From: Actinoallomurus bryophytorum
GTDB taxonomy: Bacteria; Actinomycetota; Actinomycetes; Streptosporangiales; Streptosporangiaceae
Direction of reading: 5' to 3'
NCBI RefSeq assembly: GCF_006716425.1
Contig: NZ_VFOZ01000001.1
Coordinates: forward strand, 3,968,001-4,032,000
Length of the DNA stretch: 64,000 nucleotides
Each line of letters begins with the position of its first letter. Positions within the stretch are counted from its first letter, which is position 1. Shown piece by piece: positions 47,591 to 56,662 of this stretch. The position numbers and the translations under genes are program-made. The notes under the pieces were generated by a model. The model made no database searches, was not told where the DNA came from, and was given only the letters and a program-made list of their open reading frames with translations.

Positions 47591-49447
47591 ATGACATCTC
47601 GCCGAGATCCGAAAGCTGTAGGGATCGCGCCCGCAGCTCTGAGTGAATTCATCGCCGATCTGCAGTCGAAGGTGGAAAGTGGCTATCCGCAGATATCCAG
47701 CTTGAAAAACTCATTTTCACGCTACGGTATCTCGACCAGTCATATCGCTCAGATTGAGAGTGTCCTCAAGTGGGCTAACGACCAAATTCCTATGCTGCGC
47801 CGTAGGCAGAGTCTTGCGGAGCAAGCCGGAGTGGAGAAGTTTGATCTCCAAAGCTCGGTCCCGATGGTCAGTGCTGGCGCTGGAGTCCTCGATGGTTTCA
47901 AGGATTCAGGCGAGGCTAAACGGGCAGGCAAGGCGGACGCTGACGATGCGCTCTCAACTCTGAAGAGTGAGCACGATATCGGGGATGTCCTCAGGCGACT
48001 TAAAATCAACTCTCTGGATCCTGACTATGCTGAAGCCTTTTATCGAAGGCTGGGGCCCTCCGGAATCCGCGCGTTGAGTCTTGCTATCGGCCAAATGGGG
48101 GACAATAGTTCGGTCGACCCGAAGAGCGCACGGGAAGCAGTAGGAAGATCGTTGGCGACGGCTAGCCATAGAATTCACATAGATGACAAGTGGCTAAATC
48201 AGCTGTCATCGAGCCCGGCGATCGCGGCCAGTGACGGACCGGCGGCCCTCGCGCCTTTCTTGGAATATGGGAACTTCGACAAAGATTGGCTCAAGCTGCT
48301 CGGTGTTCATGTCGTGGCCGGAAATATCAAACCTGGTCCGTCGCAGAAGATTTGGCAGGCTTTGGCCAAAAACCCGCGTGCATCAACAGAGTTCTATCAT
48401 GATCATTTTCTTGCAGTGCAGCATTACGTCAGCATCCACGGCCCAGGGCTGAGTGGCGGCGTCGCCAATGCATTTGCGGGTGTCGTAAGGGCGGCGACTA
48501 TCGACGGCAGGAAAGTAGATCGATGGCTTGCGGAGTTCAATGCTGGTCAGACTATCTATTATTGGAAGAATCACCCCGGTGATCACACCACCAGTCCAAT
48601 AAGGCTGGCGTACGCCGACATGGCGAAGGAGTATTGGGATGATCTAGTGTATTCCGTGTCCTCACCTGTAAAAGAAGCGGGTGCTATTGACAATCCGTTT
48701 CGCAAAGGAATTGAAGTCTCGGAAGATGCCTGGAAACCTTTCCTTAATGAGACAATGCACGATCCGCAAGCTGCTGCAGACATTCTGATCAAGCATAGGA
48801 AGTGGCTGGAGGACGCTCGTCGTAAGGCGGTCTCTGAAACGCCGATAGGTGCGACCCCGGAGAATTGGGAGGGTCAGTCGATTGCCGCCATGAGAGATTT
48901 CCTTCATGGTACCTACAGTGACGTTTCAAGCGATATTGCGAAGCAGGGAAGTGATGCTAGGGATAAGTTTAATGGCGACGTAAAAGGCTCGGTTAAGGAT
49001 GCGACGAAATGGCTCGCCGATAAGGGCATCGAAAAGTTGAATCCGGGAGCGGATATCGATTGGGCGACGAGCACTGCTAGCCTGGTTGCGAGCAAGGGGC
49101 TCGACTTTCTATTCGGTGACGATAAGCCCGGTAAGGTTGATCAGCTCCAAGATAGGCCGCAATTCGGAGGACGGGATTCCTGGCAAGGAAATGCGGCAGA
49201 CGTTTGGGAACAGCGTTTGGCGAACGCGCACCAGGGGGGTCTGCCCTGGCAGGGTGATCCTCGCAAATTTGAGAAGAATTTCGGGGCTAAGTTTACTGAC
49301 GAAAGTGGGCATGTCATGCCCCTGGACAAAATTACGCAAGATCCGAAAGCTCTACTTGCTTATAATGAGTGGTTGAAAGATCCTGCTGTAATTCGCGCAA
49401 CGGAGAGGTTTGTGAATCGAGAGCGAGGGCTCCCTGGTGGGAATTAA
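47591..49447 (+). CDS. Large AT-rich protein of a type VII cassette, unknown function
   Basis: 618 residues. The N-terminal ~110 residues are helical and WXG/LXG-like in feel. The segment LKINSLDPDYAEAFYRRLGP (about 136-155) and its surroundings resemble DUF6571-type proteins found beside WXG100 genes, but I am not certain. A helical middle follows, then a region with ASLVASKGLDFLFGDD, and a C-terminus (about 530-618) with GGRDSWQGNAADVW and RANE-free but charged residues. No signal peptide, no toxin catalytic motif that I can name. Codon use is strikingly AT-richer than neighbouring genes, indicating recent acquisition. Candidate secreted effector or structural component. Confidence 0.7.
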   Translation: MTSRRDPKAVGIAPAALSEFIADLQSKVESGYPQISSLKNSFSRYGISTSHIAQIESVLKWANDQIPMLRRRQSLAEQAGVEKFDLQSSVPMVSAGAGVLDGFKDSGEAKRAGKADADDALSTLKSEHDIGDVLRRLKINSLDPDYAEAFYRRLGPSGIRALSLAIGQMGDNSSVDPKSAREAVGRSLATASHRIHIDDKWLNQLSSSPAIAASDGPAALAPFLEYGNFDKDWLKLLGVHVVAGNIKPGPSQKIWQALAKNPRASTEFYHDHFLAVQHYVSIHGPGLSGGVANAFAGVVRAATIDGRKVDRWLAEFNAGQTIYYWKNHPGDHTTSPIRLAYADMAKEYWDDLVYSVSSPVKEAGAIDNPFRKGIEVSEDAWKPFLNETMHDPQAAADILIKHRKWLEDARRKAVSETPIGATPENWEGQSIAAMRDFLHGTYSDVSSDIAKQGSDARDKFNGDVKGSVKDATKWLADKGIEKLNPGADIDWATSTASLVASKGLDFLFGDDKPGKVDQLQDRPQFGGRDSWQGNAADVWEQRLANAHQGGLPWQGDPRKFEKNFGAKFTDESGHVMPLDKITQDPKALLAYNEWLKDPAVIRATERFVNRERGLPGGN

Positions 49448-49456
49448 GGTGACCGT

Positions 49457-50059
49457 ATGAGCATGCTTAGGCTCTCGAAGGCCCGGGGCTCCCTGGCGGT
49501 TTCGGGAGGTCTCGCGCTTCTTTCCCTGGTTGCGGCGGTAAGCTGTAGAGGAGGTGAGGGGTCAGAGAAGAAGCAGCGTGAGCTCGCTGACGCAAGCCGA
49601 AGGTCGGTACAACTGCAATTTCAGGACTTCCGTAACAAGTTGCCGCGCACTATGTGGAGTGGTGCCGCAATTGCGGGATATCTCCCGTGTGGGAGTAATG
49701 GCGTTAATTATCTTGTTCAGAGTTCGGTCTTGTTTTACGACGAAAAGGCTTCAAGCGTAGACTACCTTCATGATATCCAGCGTACGCTCGTGCCGTCCGG
49801 ATGGATTGTCGAACCGGGTGCTAGTGATCTGGATTTCCGACTAAAGAAAGATGGCAGTGAATTCCATTTCACGGGATTCGATGGAGTCTCGCATGCCAGG
49901 TCGTGGCTCTACGGGGCTTGCCTGAAGGTTGACTCCAAGATTGCGCGGGACCTTCGCCGGAGAAGCCAAGAACGCTGTACATCGACCGTTCACGCAAAGG
50001 GTGCAACCCCCCCACCCGATATTAGATCTTTGTGTTCTTGGGGCGGCCGTCGTGAGTGA
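49457..50059 (+). CDS. Lipoprotein of the type VII cassette
   Basis: 200 residues. N-terminal signal with lipobox VAAVSC (lipidated Cys30), followed by a charged helical stretch (EKKQRELADASRR) and a mixed alpha/beta domain (about 60-170) with VDYLHDIQRTLVPSGW. Two Cys pairs are possible (PCGSN, YGACLK, then RCTSTV, LCSWG). It starts 9 nt after the 618-residue protein and overlaps the next gene by 8 nt, so the three are one operon. It shares their AT-rich composition. An immunity or surface-anchoring role for the cassette is a guess. Confidence 0.72.
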   Translation: MSMLRLSKARGSLAVSGGLALLSLVAAVSCRGGEGSEKKQRELADASRRSVQLQFQDFRNKLPRTMWSGAAIAGYLPCGSNGVNYLVQSSVLFYDEKASSVDYLHDIQRTLVPSGWIVEPGASDLDFRLKKDGSEFHFTGFDGVSHARSWLYGACLKVDSKIARDLRRRSQERCTSTVHAKGATPPPDIRSLCSWGGRRE

Positions 50060-50363
50060 CCTTGTTCCTAATCCGCTGTATCAGGATCTGCAGAAGCTCC
50101 TTATCGACGTCAAGGCTGCAGAGCACTCGCTCGGATCACTGCTCGACAAGTCCGTTAGTAGCATGCAGTCCGACGACGTGTGGATAGGGCCTGCGGCACG
50201 TCAGTGGAGAGACGGGGGATTGGCCCCCAACAAGAAACGGCTCAGGACGTTGGCGAGGGCCCTGGTCGACGATGTGGAGGCGAAGTTGAAATCCACTCCC
50301 GACATGGTGAAGCCGGAGGTCGCCCAGACATACCTCCTACGCCAGGGCCAAGTACCGCGCTAG
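50052..50363 (+). CDS. WXG100-like small protein (second)
   Basis: 103 residues from GTG 50052, which overlaps the lipoprotein stop. Two helices (about 8-38 and 52-82) surround SDDVWIGPAARQWRDG, giving a WxG at Trp44-Gly46, so it is probably another WXG100-type protein, perhaps a partner of the 90-residue one. No signal peptide. It ends 26 nt from the convergent FtsK ATPase gene. Confidence 0.72.
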   Translation: MSDLVPNPLYQDLQKLLIDVKAAEHSLGSLLDKSVSSMQSDDVWIGPAARQWRDGGLAPNKKRLRTLARALVDDVEAKLKSTPDMVKPEVAQTYLLRQGQVPR

Positions 50364-50389
50364 TCCGGAAGGCGGACACGAGCGTCGGC

Positions 50390-53300
50390 TCAGTGTGTGA
50401 CTGCAACCTGTACGGGGACATCGACGCCAAGGCTTACGTGGAGTGCGCGGCCGATGGCACCTGTGCTCGAGGCGTTGCGGGGGAGGCGGAGGCCCAAAAG
50501 CTCGCCGTCGTCCGAAGACTGTACGGCCAGCAGCACACCGGATCGAGAACGCCGGCAGCCGGGGATGAATCCGTTGTACGCCCGCGTGAGATCCTCGTTC
50601 GTGCCGGCGATTATCACCCCATGATCTCCGTCCCGCGCTGACCGCAGAACTCCTTCCAAAGCCTCGCCCACGTCGCTGCGGTCCAGAAGCTCCGCGTCAT
50701 CGACCGCGACGACGTATCGCTGGCAATCACCTATGAGTGACCCCAGCGCATCCTCGTCAGCGTCCGCTGACAGGACTCCGAGGACGCCCGGCTCGTCTTC
50801 CAGGATGAGCAATGGCGAGCGGCGAGGGCAGACTAGTGCGACCGGGACAGAACCCTCGCCGATGTCAGGGTCCAGCAATGACCTCACCATGGTCATGAGG
50901 ACGGTCGATCGGCCGGAGCGGGGTGGACCGGCGATCGTGAATCCCGGACCCTCCGCCAGAAGATCGACACCGATCGGACGAAGCTCGTCCCCGCCGGCGC
51001 CGACCATGGCCCACAGCGGAGATGGCGCCTTGAAGTCCGGATCCGTGGCAAGAGCCTCTGCATACGTCACCCGTACCGGCAGTTCATCCACATGCATGGG
51101 TCGAAGCTCCGGCGATGGACGACTGAATGACCGTTCAGCGGTGCGCGACAGTTGCTGCAACGCAGCCACCTGCGCAGTGCCTGCTGCATTGGGGTCAAGG
51201 AGGGCGATCTGGGACGCACGCAAAGACGATGCACCGACGGCTTCCAGCACTCGTCCGGCCGGCATCTCCGATGGGACATGCCGTTCGTTGATGCCGGCGT
51301 AGTTGTAGTCGTTCGGGTCCGACATTCGCAGGATCAGGCGGTCGTCGAAGACGGTCGACACCTGACCGCCCAAACCCGACCGGTCGCCCGTGAAGACCGC
51401 ACGAAGGCCTACGGCGGTGCCTTCGCGGAGCAAACGCAGCACCGAATCGATCAGCCGCCCGTAGTCATAGTTCTCGAACGCCGCGACGAAGCCCTCCCAT
51501 CGGTCCAGCATCAGGAGCATCCACGGCAGCCGCTCCGAAGGCGTTACCGCCGCACGCTGTTCCGCCAAAGACGCGAACCCCGTGGCCGCCAACACCTGCT
51601 GCCGACGGGATACCTCCGTGTGCAGCCGGGCCAGCAGTCGCTCCATCCGCTCGATCTGGTCGCGGCCCACGACCGCGCCGCAGTGTGGCAAGGCCACCAA
51701 CGGCAGCAGGGCGTTCGCGCCGCAGTCGATCGCGTACAGGTGGACGTCCGAAGGTGCGCATGACGAGGCCAAGGCTCCCGCCAGAGTGCGTAGCACCGTT
51801 GAACGCCCCGACCGCGACGAACCGGCCACGTACAGATGTCCTCCATGCACCAGATCGAGACAGAGCGCAGACCGGGACTGGGAGGCCGGCAGGTCCGTCA
51901 GGCCGAAGGCCAACGGCGCCACGTCGTCCTCATCGGCGAACACTGCGGGCAGGTCATCCAGCGTCACCACCGATGGCAACGGTGCCAGCCACGGCGGTGC
52001 CTCCTCCGTGATCCCCGACCGGTCACACGCCTCGCGAACAGCGGCCACCAGCACCTTCAGGTCCGTCACCATCGATGACTCGTCCTCGACAGCAGATGAC
52101 AGAGCCAATGGCCGGCCAAGGCGAGCCCATGGCAAAGGCACGACCTGCGCGGGCACCGAGGACACGTTCCCCGGGCGGCGGCCGCCGATTCGGGCTGCCT
52201 GGACGGCCACCGGCGCGGCCGCGCCCGACCGTACATAACACCGCCCCGGCGAGGACTTGGAGATGCGCGCGGCCGACGGGTCATCCAGAACGTCCGACGA
52301 CTCGTCCGCGTCCGTCACCCGCAGCGCGATGCGCAGGTTCGTGTTCGCCCGGATGTCACCGGTGACCACACCGGCCGGGCGCTGGGTGGCCAGCAGCAGG
52401 TGCACCCCCAGCGACCGCCCTCGGCGCCCGATATCGACCAAACCCTCGACGAAGTCCGGCAACTCTCCCGCCATCGCCGCGAACTCATCGATGACCAGGA
52501 CCAGCCGCGGTACGCGCGACGGCGCCCGCCGGTCGCCCGCGTCGAACAAAGCGCAGTAATCCTCGATGTCCTTGGCACCCGCGTGCAGCAGCAGTGACTC
52601 CCGCCGCCGTACCTCGGCTCCCAGGGACTCCAGCGCCCGCTCCGTCAAATGGCCGTCGAGGTCCGTCACCATCCCGACCACATGAGGCAGGGACGCGCAG
52701 TCCGCGAACGCCGCGCCACCTTTGTAGTCGATCAGGACGAACGTCATCTCGTCCGGCCGGTTGGCCACGGCCAAAGAAGCGATCAACGTCTGCAGCAGCT
52801 CCGACTTACCCGCGCCCGTCGTCCCCGCGATCAAACCGTGCGGCCCGTCAAAGCGCAGGTCCACCGTGAAGACGCCATCCGCGGACACGCCGACGGGCAC
52901 CGACGTCGTACGGCCCCCGGCCTGCCACACCGCCTGGATCTGGGCGGCGGAAGGCGACGGCATGTGCAGAAGCTCCAGCAGCCGCGCCGACGACGGGATC
53001 ATCGACTCGGCGTCGTCTCGGGACACGTCGCGTACGGGGGCCAGCGCTCGGGCCAGGCGGTCGCACCAGGCCGGTGTCACCTGGTCGGCCAGTACCGCGC
53101 CGACCGAGTCCAGGCCGTTGCCGTGCAGCCGTACGTGCGTTGGGCGGTCCCAGTCCCACACGGCGACCGCCGTGCACTCCTCCGGCAGGAGGCGTTCGTC
53201 GTCGTCGATGCAGATCGCGTGCAGTCCGACAGAAGGACCGCCGCTCAGTACCTGTGGCATGCCCGGGACCCGGCGCAGCTGCCGGGCCCCGTCGAGTACG

Positions 53301-54826
53301 AGGAGGATGTTGTACGACGAGGGAGCCGACGGCGTGACACCGAAGGACGGCTCCGCCGAGCGGCGGCGTTCGGTGATGCGGATGGCCAGCTCCGTCACGC
53401 GCCGGGCCACCGTGTCCGGGTCGGCTCCGATGAGGGCGACGCAGTCCTCGCCCTCGCGCGGCGCGCAGTGGGGCAGCCAGCGCACCCAGTTCCAGTGCGA
53501 GGCGGCGTCCGGCGACGCCGACAGGACAACGATCGACAGGTCGCGCGGGCTGTGCAGCGCGGCAGCCTGGGCGACCAGCCAGCGGGCCAGCGCACGGGAA
53601 CGGTCGCGGGCGCCCGACAGACCCACCACGCCCAGCTCGGCCAAGGGCAGGGGTACGGGCACGGCGTGAGCGACGGGGGCCGGCGGCATCGACGGCTCGT
53701 CACCACCGCCGCGGCCCGCCCGCAGCTCGATGCGGGCGGGCAGGTCGGCCAGGCCGATGCGCAGGTGGAGCGTGTCGGGATCGGTGACGCGGCGCTCCCA
53801 CAGTCGGCGGCGCGGGCCGGTCGCGGTGAGCAGGACCTCGGCCGGGTCCGGTGCCAGCGCGCGCCACTCCGCCTGGTCGGCACGCCGCAGGCTCTCCAGC
53901 GCGCCGTCGAACTCCGCCTTCTTCGCGCGGTATTCGCGAAGAGCCTTCTTGTACGACTTGCGGCCGTACAGGCGGTCGGCGATCCACTCGCCGACCTGGA
54001 TGACGGGGTACGCGAGGGCCATCAGCGCCCAGTACCACTGGCCGGTGAAGACGACCATGACGACGCCGGTCGCGGCGAACAGCAGCGAGCCGAGCAGCCG
54101 CAGCCGCTCCCGCTGGCCCTTCTCCGGCTCCTGCGGCACCTCGATCTGGCGCGGCCCGGACTGCGCGCGGATGCGCGGCGGCCGGTTGTAGGCCAGGCCG
54201 CCGTCCTCGAGCGCCGACAGGTGGGCGTCCGGTGCGACCTGGGGAACCAGCGTGAGCACGGTCGAGCCGACCGCGAGCACCCCGCCGGGCGGCCACTCCA
54301 CCGTGCCGTCCAGCGGGACCTGGTCGAGCACGCCCGAGCCCTGTACGGTCACGCGACGGGACTCGACCGTGACCTTCAGCGCGTGTGGGGGAACGGTGGG
54401 GTCGGGCAGGCGTACGTCCACGTCAGAGCCGGTGCCGAAGGTGGTCTGGCCGATCCCCAGGCGGTGCACGGACCCGGACGCGGGGCCGCCGCTGACCCGT
54501 ACCTCGGCGATGCCGGTCGGCTCGGTGAGCACGGTCCCGGGCGCGGCGCTCTGATGGACGGCCACGACCGCGCCGTCGCGGAGCAGCCGGCCGGCCGGCG
54601 CGGACGGATCGAGCATCCGGCCGTTCGCCCAAAGCGGGTGCGGTGGATCTTCGATCCAGCGCGCGCTCGGAAGGCGTACGACTTCCGCTAGCGGCTCCTT
54701 GACAGCGTCTGCGTTCAATGTGGCAATAAGTGACCGAGCAAGAGTTCCGACCGTCATATCGGAATCGCCGCTGACCACAACGTCACGGGGACCTTGATCG
54801 GTCAACGCCGTGAGCGAGATTCGCAT
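50390..54826 (-). CDS. FtsK/SpoIIIE-type type VII secretion ATPase, EssC/EccC-like with FHA
   Basis: 1478-residue membrane ATPase that would drive export of WXG100 proteins. Order: ubiquitin/YukD-like N-terminus (about 1-90), FHA-like domain (about 105-195; RLGIGQTTFGTGSDVDVRL), two membrane helices (about 243-282), a linker, then three FtsK-like domains. Domain 1 has a full Walker A GTTGAGKS (668-675) and LIDYKGG (698-704), plus LVIDEFAAMAGE and LLLATQRP. Domains 2 and 3 have GSSRSGRST (1002-1010) and GPPRSGRST (1300-1308), with Arg where Lys is expected. FHA plus this layout recalls firmicute EssC more than mycobacterial EccC. No eccB, eccD, eccE or mycP is nearby. Confidence 0.88.
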   Translation of the reverse strand: MRISLTALTDQGPRDVVVSGDSDMTVGTLARSLIATLNADAVKEPLAEVVRLPSARWIEDPPHPLWANGRMLDPSAPAGRLLRDGAVVAVHQSAAPGTVLTEPTGIAEVRVSGGPASGSVHRLGIGQTTFGTGSDVDVRLPDPTVPPHALKVTVESRRVTVQGSGVLDQVPLDGTVEWPPGGVLAVGSTVLTLVPQVAPDAHLSALEDGGLAYNRPPRIRAQSGPRQIEVPQEPEKGQRERLRLLGSLLFAATGVVMVVFTGQWYWALMALAYPVIQVGEWIADRLYGRKSYKKALREYRAKKAEFDGALESLRRADQAEWRALAPDPAEVLLTATGPRRRLWERRVTDPDTLHLRIGLADLPARIELRAGRGGGDEPSMPPAPVAHAVPVPLPLAELGVVGLSGARDRSRALARWLVAQAAALHSPRDLSIVVLSASPDAASHWNWVRWLPHCAPREGEDCVALIGADPDTVARRVTELAIRITERRRSAEPSFGVTPSAPSSYNILLVLDGARQLRRVPGMPQVLSGGPSVGLHAICIDDDERLLPEECTAVAVWDWDRPTHVRLHGNGLDSVGAVLADQVTPAWCDRLARALAPVRDVSRDDAESMIPSSARLLELLHMPSPSAAQIQAVWQAGGRTTSVPVGVSADGVFTVDLRFDGPHGLIAGTTGAGKSELLQTLIASLAVANRPDEMTFVLIDYKGGAAFADCASLPHVVGMVTDLDGHLTERALESLGAEVRRRESLLLHAGAKDIEDYCALFDAGDRRAPSRVPRLVLVIDEFAAMAGELPDFVEGLVDIGRRGRSLGVHLLLATQRPAGVVTGDIRANTNLRIALRVTDADESSDVLDDPSAARISKSSPGRCYVRSGAAAPVAVQAARIGGRRPGNVSSVPAQVVPLPWARLGRPLALSSAVEDESSMVTDLKVLVAAVREACDRSGITEEAPPWLAPLPSVVTLDDLPAVFADEDDVAPLAFGLTDLPASQSRSALCLDLVHGGHLYVAGSSRSGRSTVLRTLAGALASSCAPSDVHLYAIDCGANALLPLVALPHCGAVVGRDQIERMERLLARLHTEVSRRQQVLAATGFASLAEQRAAVTPSERLPWMLLMLDRWEGFVAAFENYDYGRLIDSVLRLLREGTAVGLRAVFTGDRSGLGGQVSTVFDDRLILRMSDPNDYNYAGINERHVPSEMPAGRVLEAVGASSLRASQIALLDPNAAGTAQVAALQQLSRTAERSFSRPSPELRPMHVDELPVRVTYAEALATDPDFKAPSPLWAMVGAGGDELRPIGVDLLAEGPGFTIAGPPRSGRSTVLMTMVRSLLDPDIGEGSVPVALVCPRRSPLLILEDEPGVLGVLSADADEDALGSLIGDCQRYVVAVDDAELLDRSDVGEALEGVLRSARDGDHGVIIAGTNEDLTRAYNGFIPGCRRSRSGVLLAVQSSDDGELLGLRLPRNASSTGAIGRALHVSLGVDVPVQVAVTH

Positions 54827-54989
54827 TCACCCTCCGCATCCCCAGCTTGCGGAACCACAATAGAGAGCAGGCGAGCCGCTCGGCAGCGCCTCGGTGGGAG
54901 TCGTTTCTTGATCACTTGACAAGTTGCGGGACTTGCTGCGCAAACAATCTGTCGTTGCCGCATTGACGCACGGCGTTAAGGGCGGAACG

Positions 54990-55850
54990 ATGGTTCGCCG
55001 CGTCCCGTCAAACGTAATCAGTCCGCAATCACCCGAATTGGCGGAGCAGCCTGTGACGACGAGCAGTGATCGCAAGACCGACGGGCGTCCTTCGCTCGGA
55101 GCGGCCGCCGGTCAGCGCATCCCGGTTCCACGGCGGGAGCGCAAGCCGGCCATGGCGGCGTTGGCCGTACTGCTCATCGTCGGTGGCGCCCTGGTCAGCG
55201 CCTATCTCGTGATGGCGAGCGGCCGGCGCGTCCCCGTGATCAGCATCGCCCAGCCGGTCGCGGCGGGCCAGCAGATCCCGGCCTCGGCGCTGCGCGAGGT
55301 CCAGGTCTCGGCCACCGGCGGGCTCGACTACATTCCGTGGGCCGACCGGGCCAAGGTGACCCAGACCTTCGCCACGGTGACGCTCGTGAAGGGCGCGCTG
55401 CTCACCAACGGCATGATCAGCACGGACTCCTCGGTGGCCAAGGGCAGTGTCGTGATCGGCCTCGCGCTCAAGCCCGGCCAGATGCCGGCGGGCGGCCTCC
55501 AGCCGGGCGACCGGGTCGCGCTGTACGCCGTCGCCTCCCAGGGCGGCCAGAGCGGCGCGCAGAGCGGCACCGTGCTCGCCCCGGCCGCGACCGTCTACGA
55601 CGTCGTGCGGCCCGGCGAGAACGACATCCAGGCCGACCAGGTCACGGTCTCGGTGACCGTCCCGGTCGACCAGGCGCCCCAGGTGACCCAGGCGTCGTCC
55701 GCGGGCGCCGTCGCGGTCGCGCTGCTTCCGCCGGGGGAGAAGGCCCCGCAGTCGCCCCGGCAGCCCGCGCCGTCACCCAAACAAGGCGACGAGCAACCGA
55801 GCCAGCCCCAGGCCACACCGCACACCACCCGATCGACGGGCACCCCCTGA
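54990..55850 (+). CDS. SAF-domain protein of the Tad pilus locus (CpaB/RcpC-like)
   Basis: 286 residues from ATG 54990 (GGGCGGA upstream); a TTG at 54924 would add 22 residues. Basic N-terminus, one membrane helix (about 52-72), then a SAF domain (about 75-150; PVAAGQQIPASALREVQV, LVKGALLTNGMI), a beta-rich domain and a Pro/Gln-rich tail. CpaB/RcpC proteins help organise the pilus channel in the envelope. First gene of the Tad operon, divergent from the FtsK ATPase gene. Confidence 0.82.
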   Translation: MVRRVPSNVISPQSPELAEQPVTTSSDRKTDGRPSLGAAAGQRIPVPRRERKPAMAALAVLLIVGGALVSAYLVMASGRRVPVISIAQPVAAGQQIPASALREVQVSATGGLDYIPWADRAKVTQTFATVTLVKGALLTNGMISTDSSVAKGSVVIGLALKPGQMPAGGLQPGDRVALYAVASQGGQSGAQSGTVLAPAATVYDVVRPGENDIQADQVTVSVTVPVDQAPQVTQASSAGAVAVALLPPGEKAPQSPRQPAPSPKQGDEQPSQPQATPHTTRSTGTP

Positions 55851-56662
55851 TGGGGCTCGTCGTCCTCGCGGCCGACAAGGGAGCGCCGGGCGTCACGACG
55901 GCCGCGGTCGCCCTTGGAGCCGTCTGGCCACGCCCCGTGCTGCTGGCCGAATGCGACCAGGCCGGCGGTGACCTGGTCTACCGGCTGCCCGCGGAGGGCG
56001 GCGGCATGCTCAACCCCGCCCGCGGCATGCTCAGCCTCGCCGCGACCGCGCGGCGCGGCCTGCGCGCCGAGCAGATCTGGGAGCACACACAGCGGCTCGA
56101 CGGCGGGCTGGACGTCCTCGTCGGCCTCGCACGTGCCGAACAGGCGCAGGGCCTCACCTGGCTGTGGAATCCCCTCGGCCGTGCATTCGCGACTCTGCCG
56201 GGCACCGATGTGGTGGCCGATTGTGGCCGCCTGGGCGCCGGATCGGCCGTGACCGATCTGTTGCGCGAGGCGTCAATGATTCTCCTGTTCACTCGCGCGA
56301 CTCTCGAGCACGTCGCTCACCTGCGCGAACGCATTAATTCCCTTTCCAGCGAACTCGGCGGCCACGCCGCGCCGCCGATCGGAATCGTCGTCGTCGCCGA
56401 TCCGAGCGAATACCGGGCCTCCATAACCGAGGTCGGCCGGATCATTTCGAACGCGAAACTGCCGGCCACCGTCCTCGGGGGTTTCGCCATGGATCCCAAG
56501 GGTGCTGAAATGCTGAGGGGCCAGTGGGGTGGCCGACTCGACCGATCACTGCTGATCCGTTCGGCCCGGCAGATCGCGGGTCAGCTCGCCGCACGGGTCG
56601 CGAGTGGGCCGGGGGCGGATCGCGAGACGCAGGGAGTGGCAAGTGGACCACAGCCTCGTTAA
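55850..56662 (+). CDS. CpaE/TadZ-like ParA-family protein
   Basis: 270 residues starting in the TGATG overlap with the SAF gene. MGLVVLAADKGAPGVTT is a deviant Walker A of the MinD/ParA type (KGAPGVTT, lacking the second Lys), and TDVVADCGRLG is the Walker B region. TadZ/CpaE proteins place the Tad machine at the membrane and often have a degenerate P-loop, as here. No receiver domain is present. The next gene starts inside its end. Confidence 0.82.
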   Translation: MGLVVLAADKGAPGVTTAAVALGAVWPRPVLLAECDQAGGDLVYRLPAEGGGMLNPARGMLSLAATARRGLRAEQIWEHTQRLDGGLDVLVGLARAEQAQGLTWLWNPLGRAFATLPGTDVVADCGRLGAGSAVTDLLREASMILLFTRATLEHVAHLRERINSLSSELGGHAAPPIGIVVVADPSEYRASITEVGRIISNAKLPATVLGGFAMDPKGAEMLRGQWGGRLDRSLLIRSARQIAGQLAARVASGPGADRETQGVASGPQPR

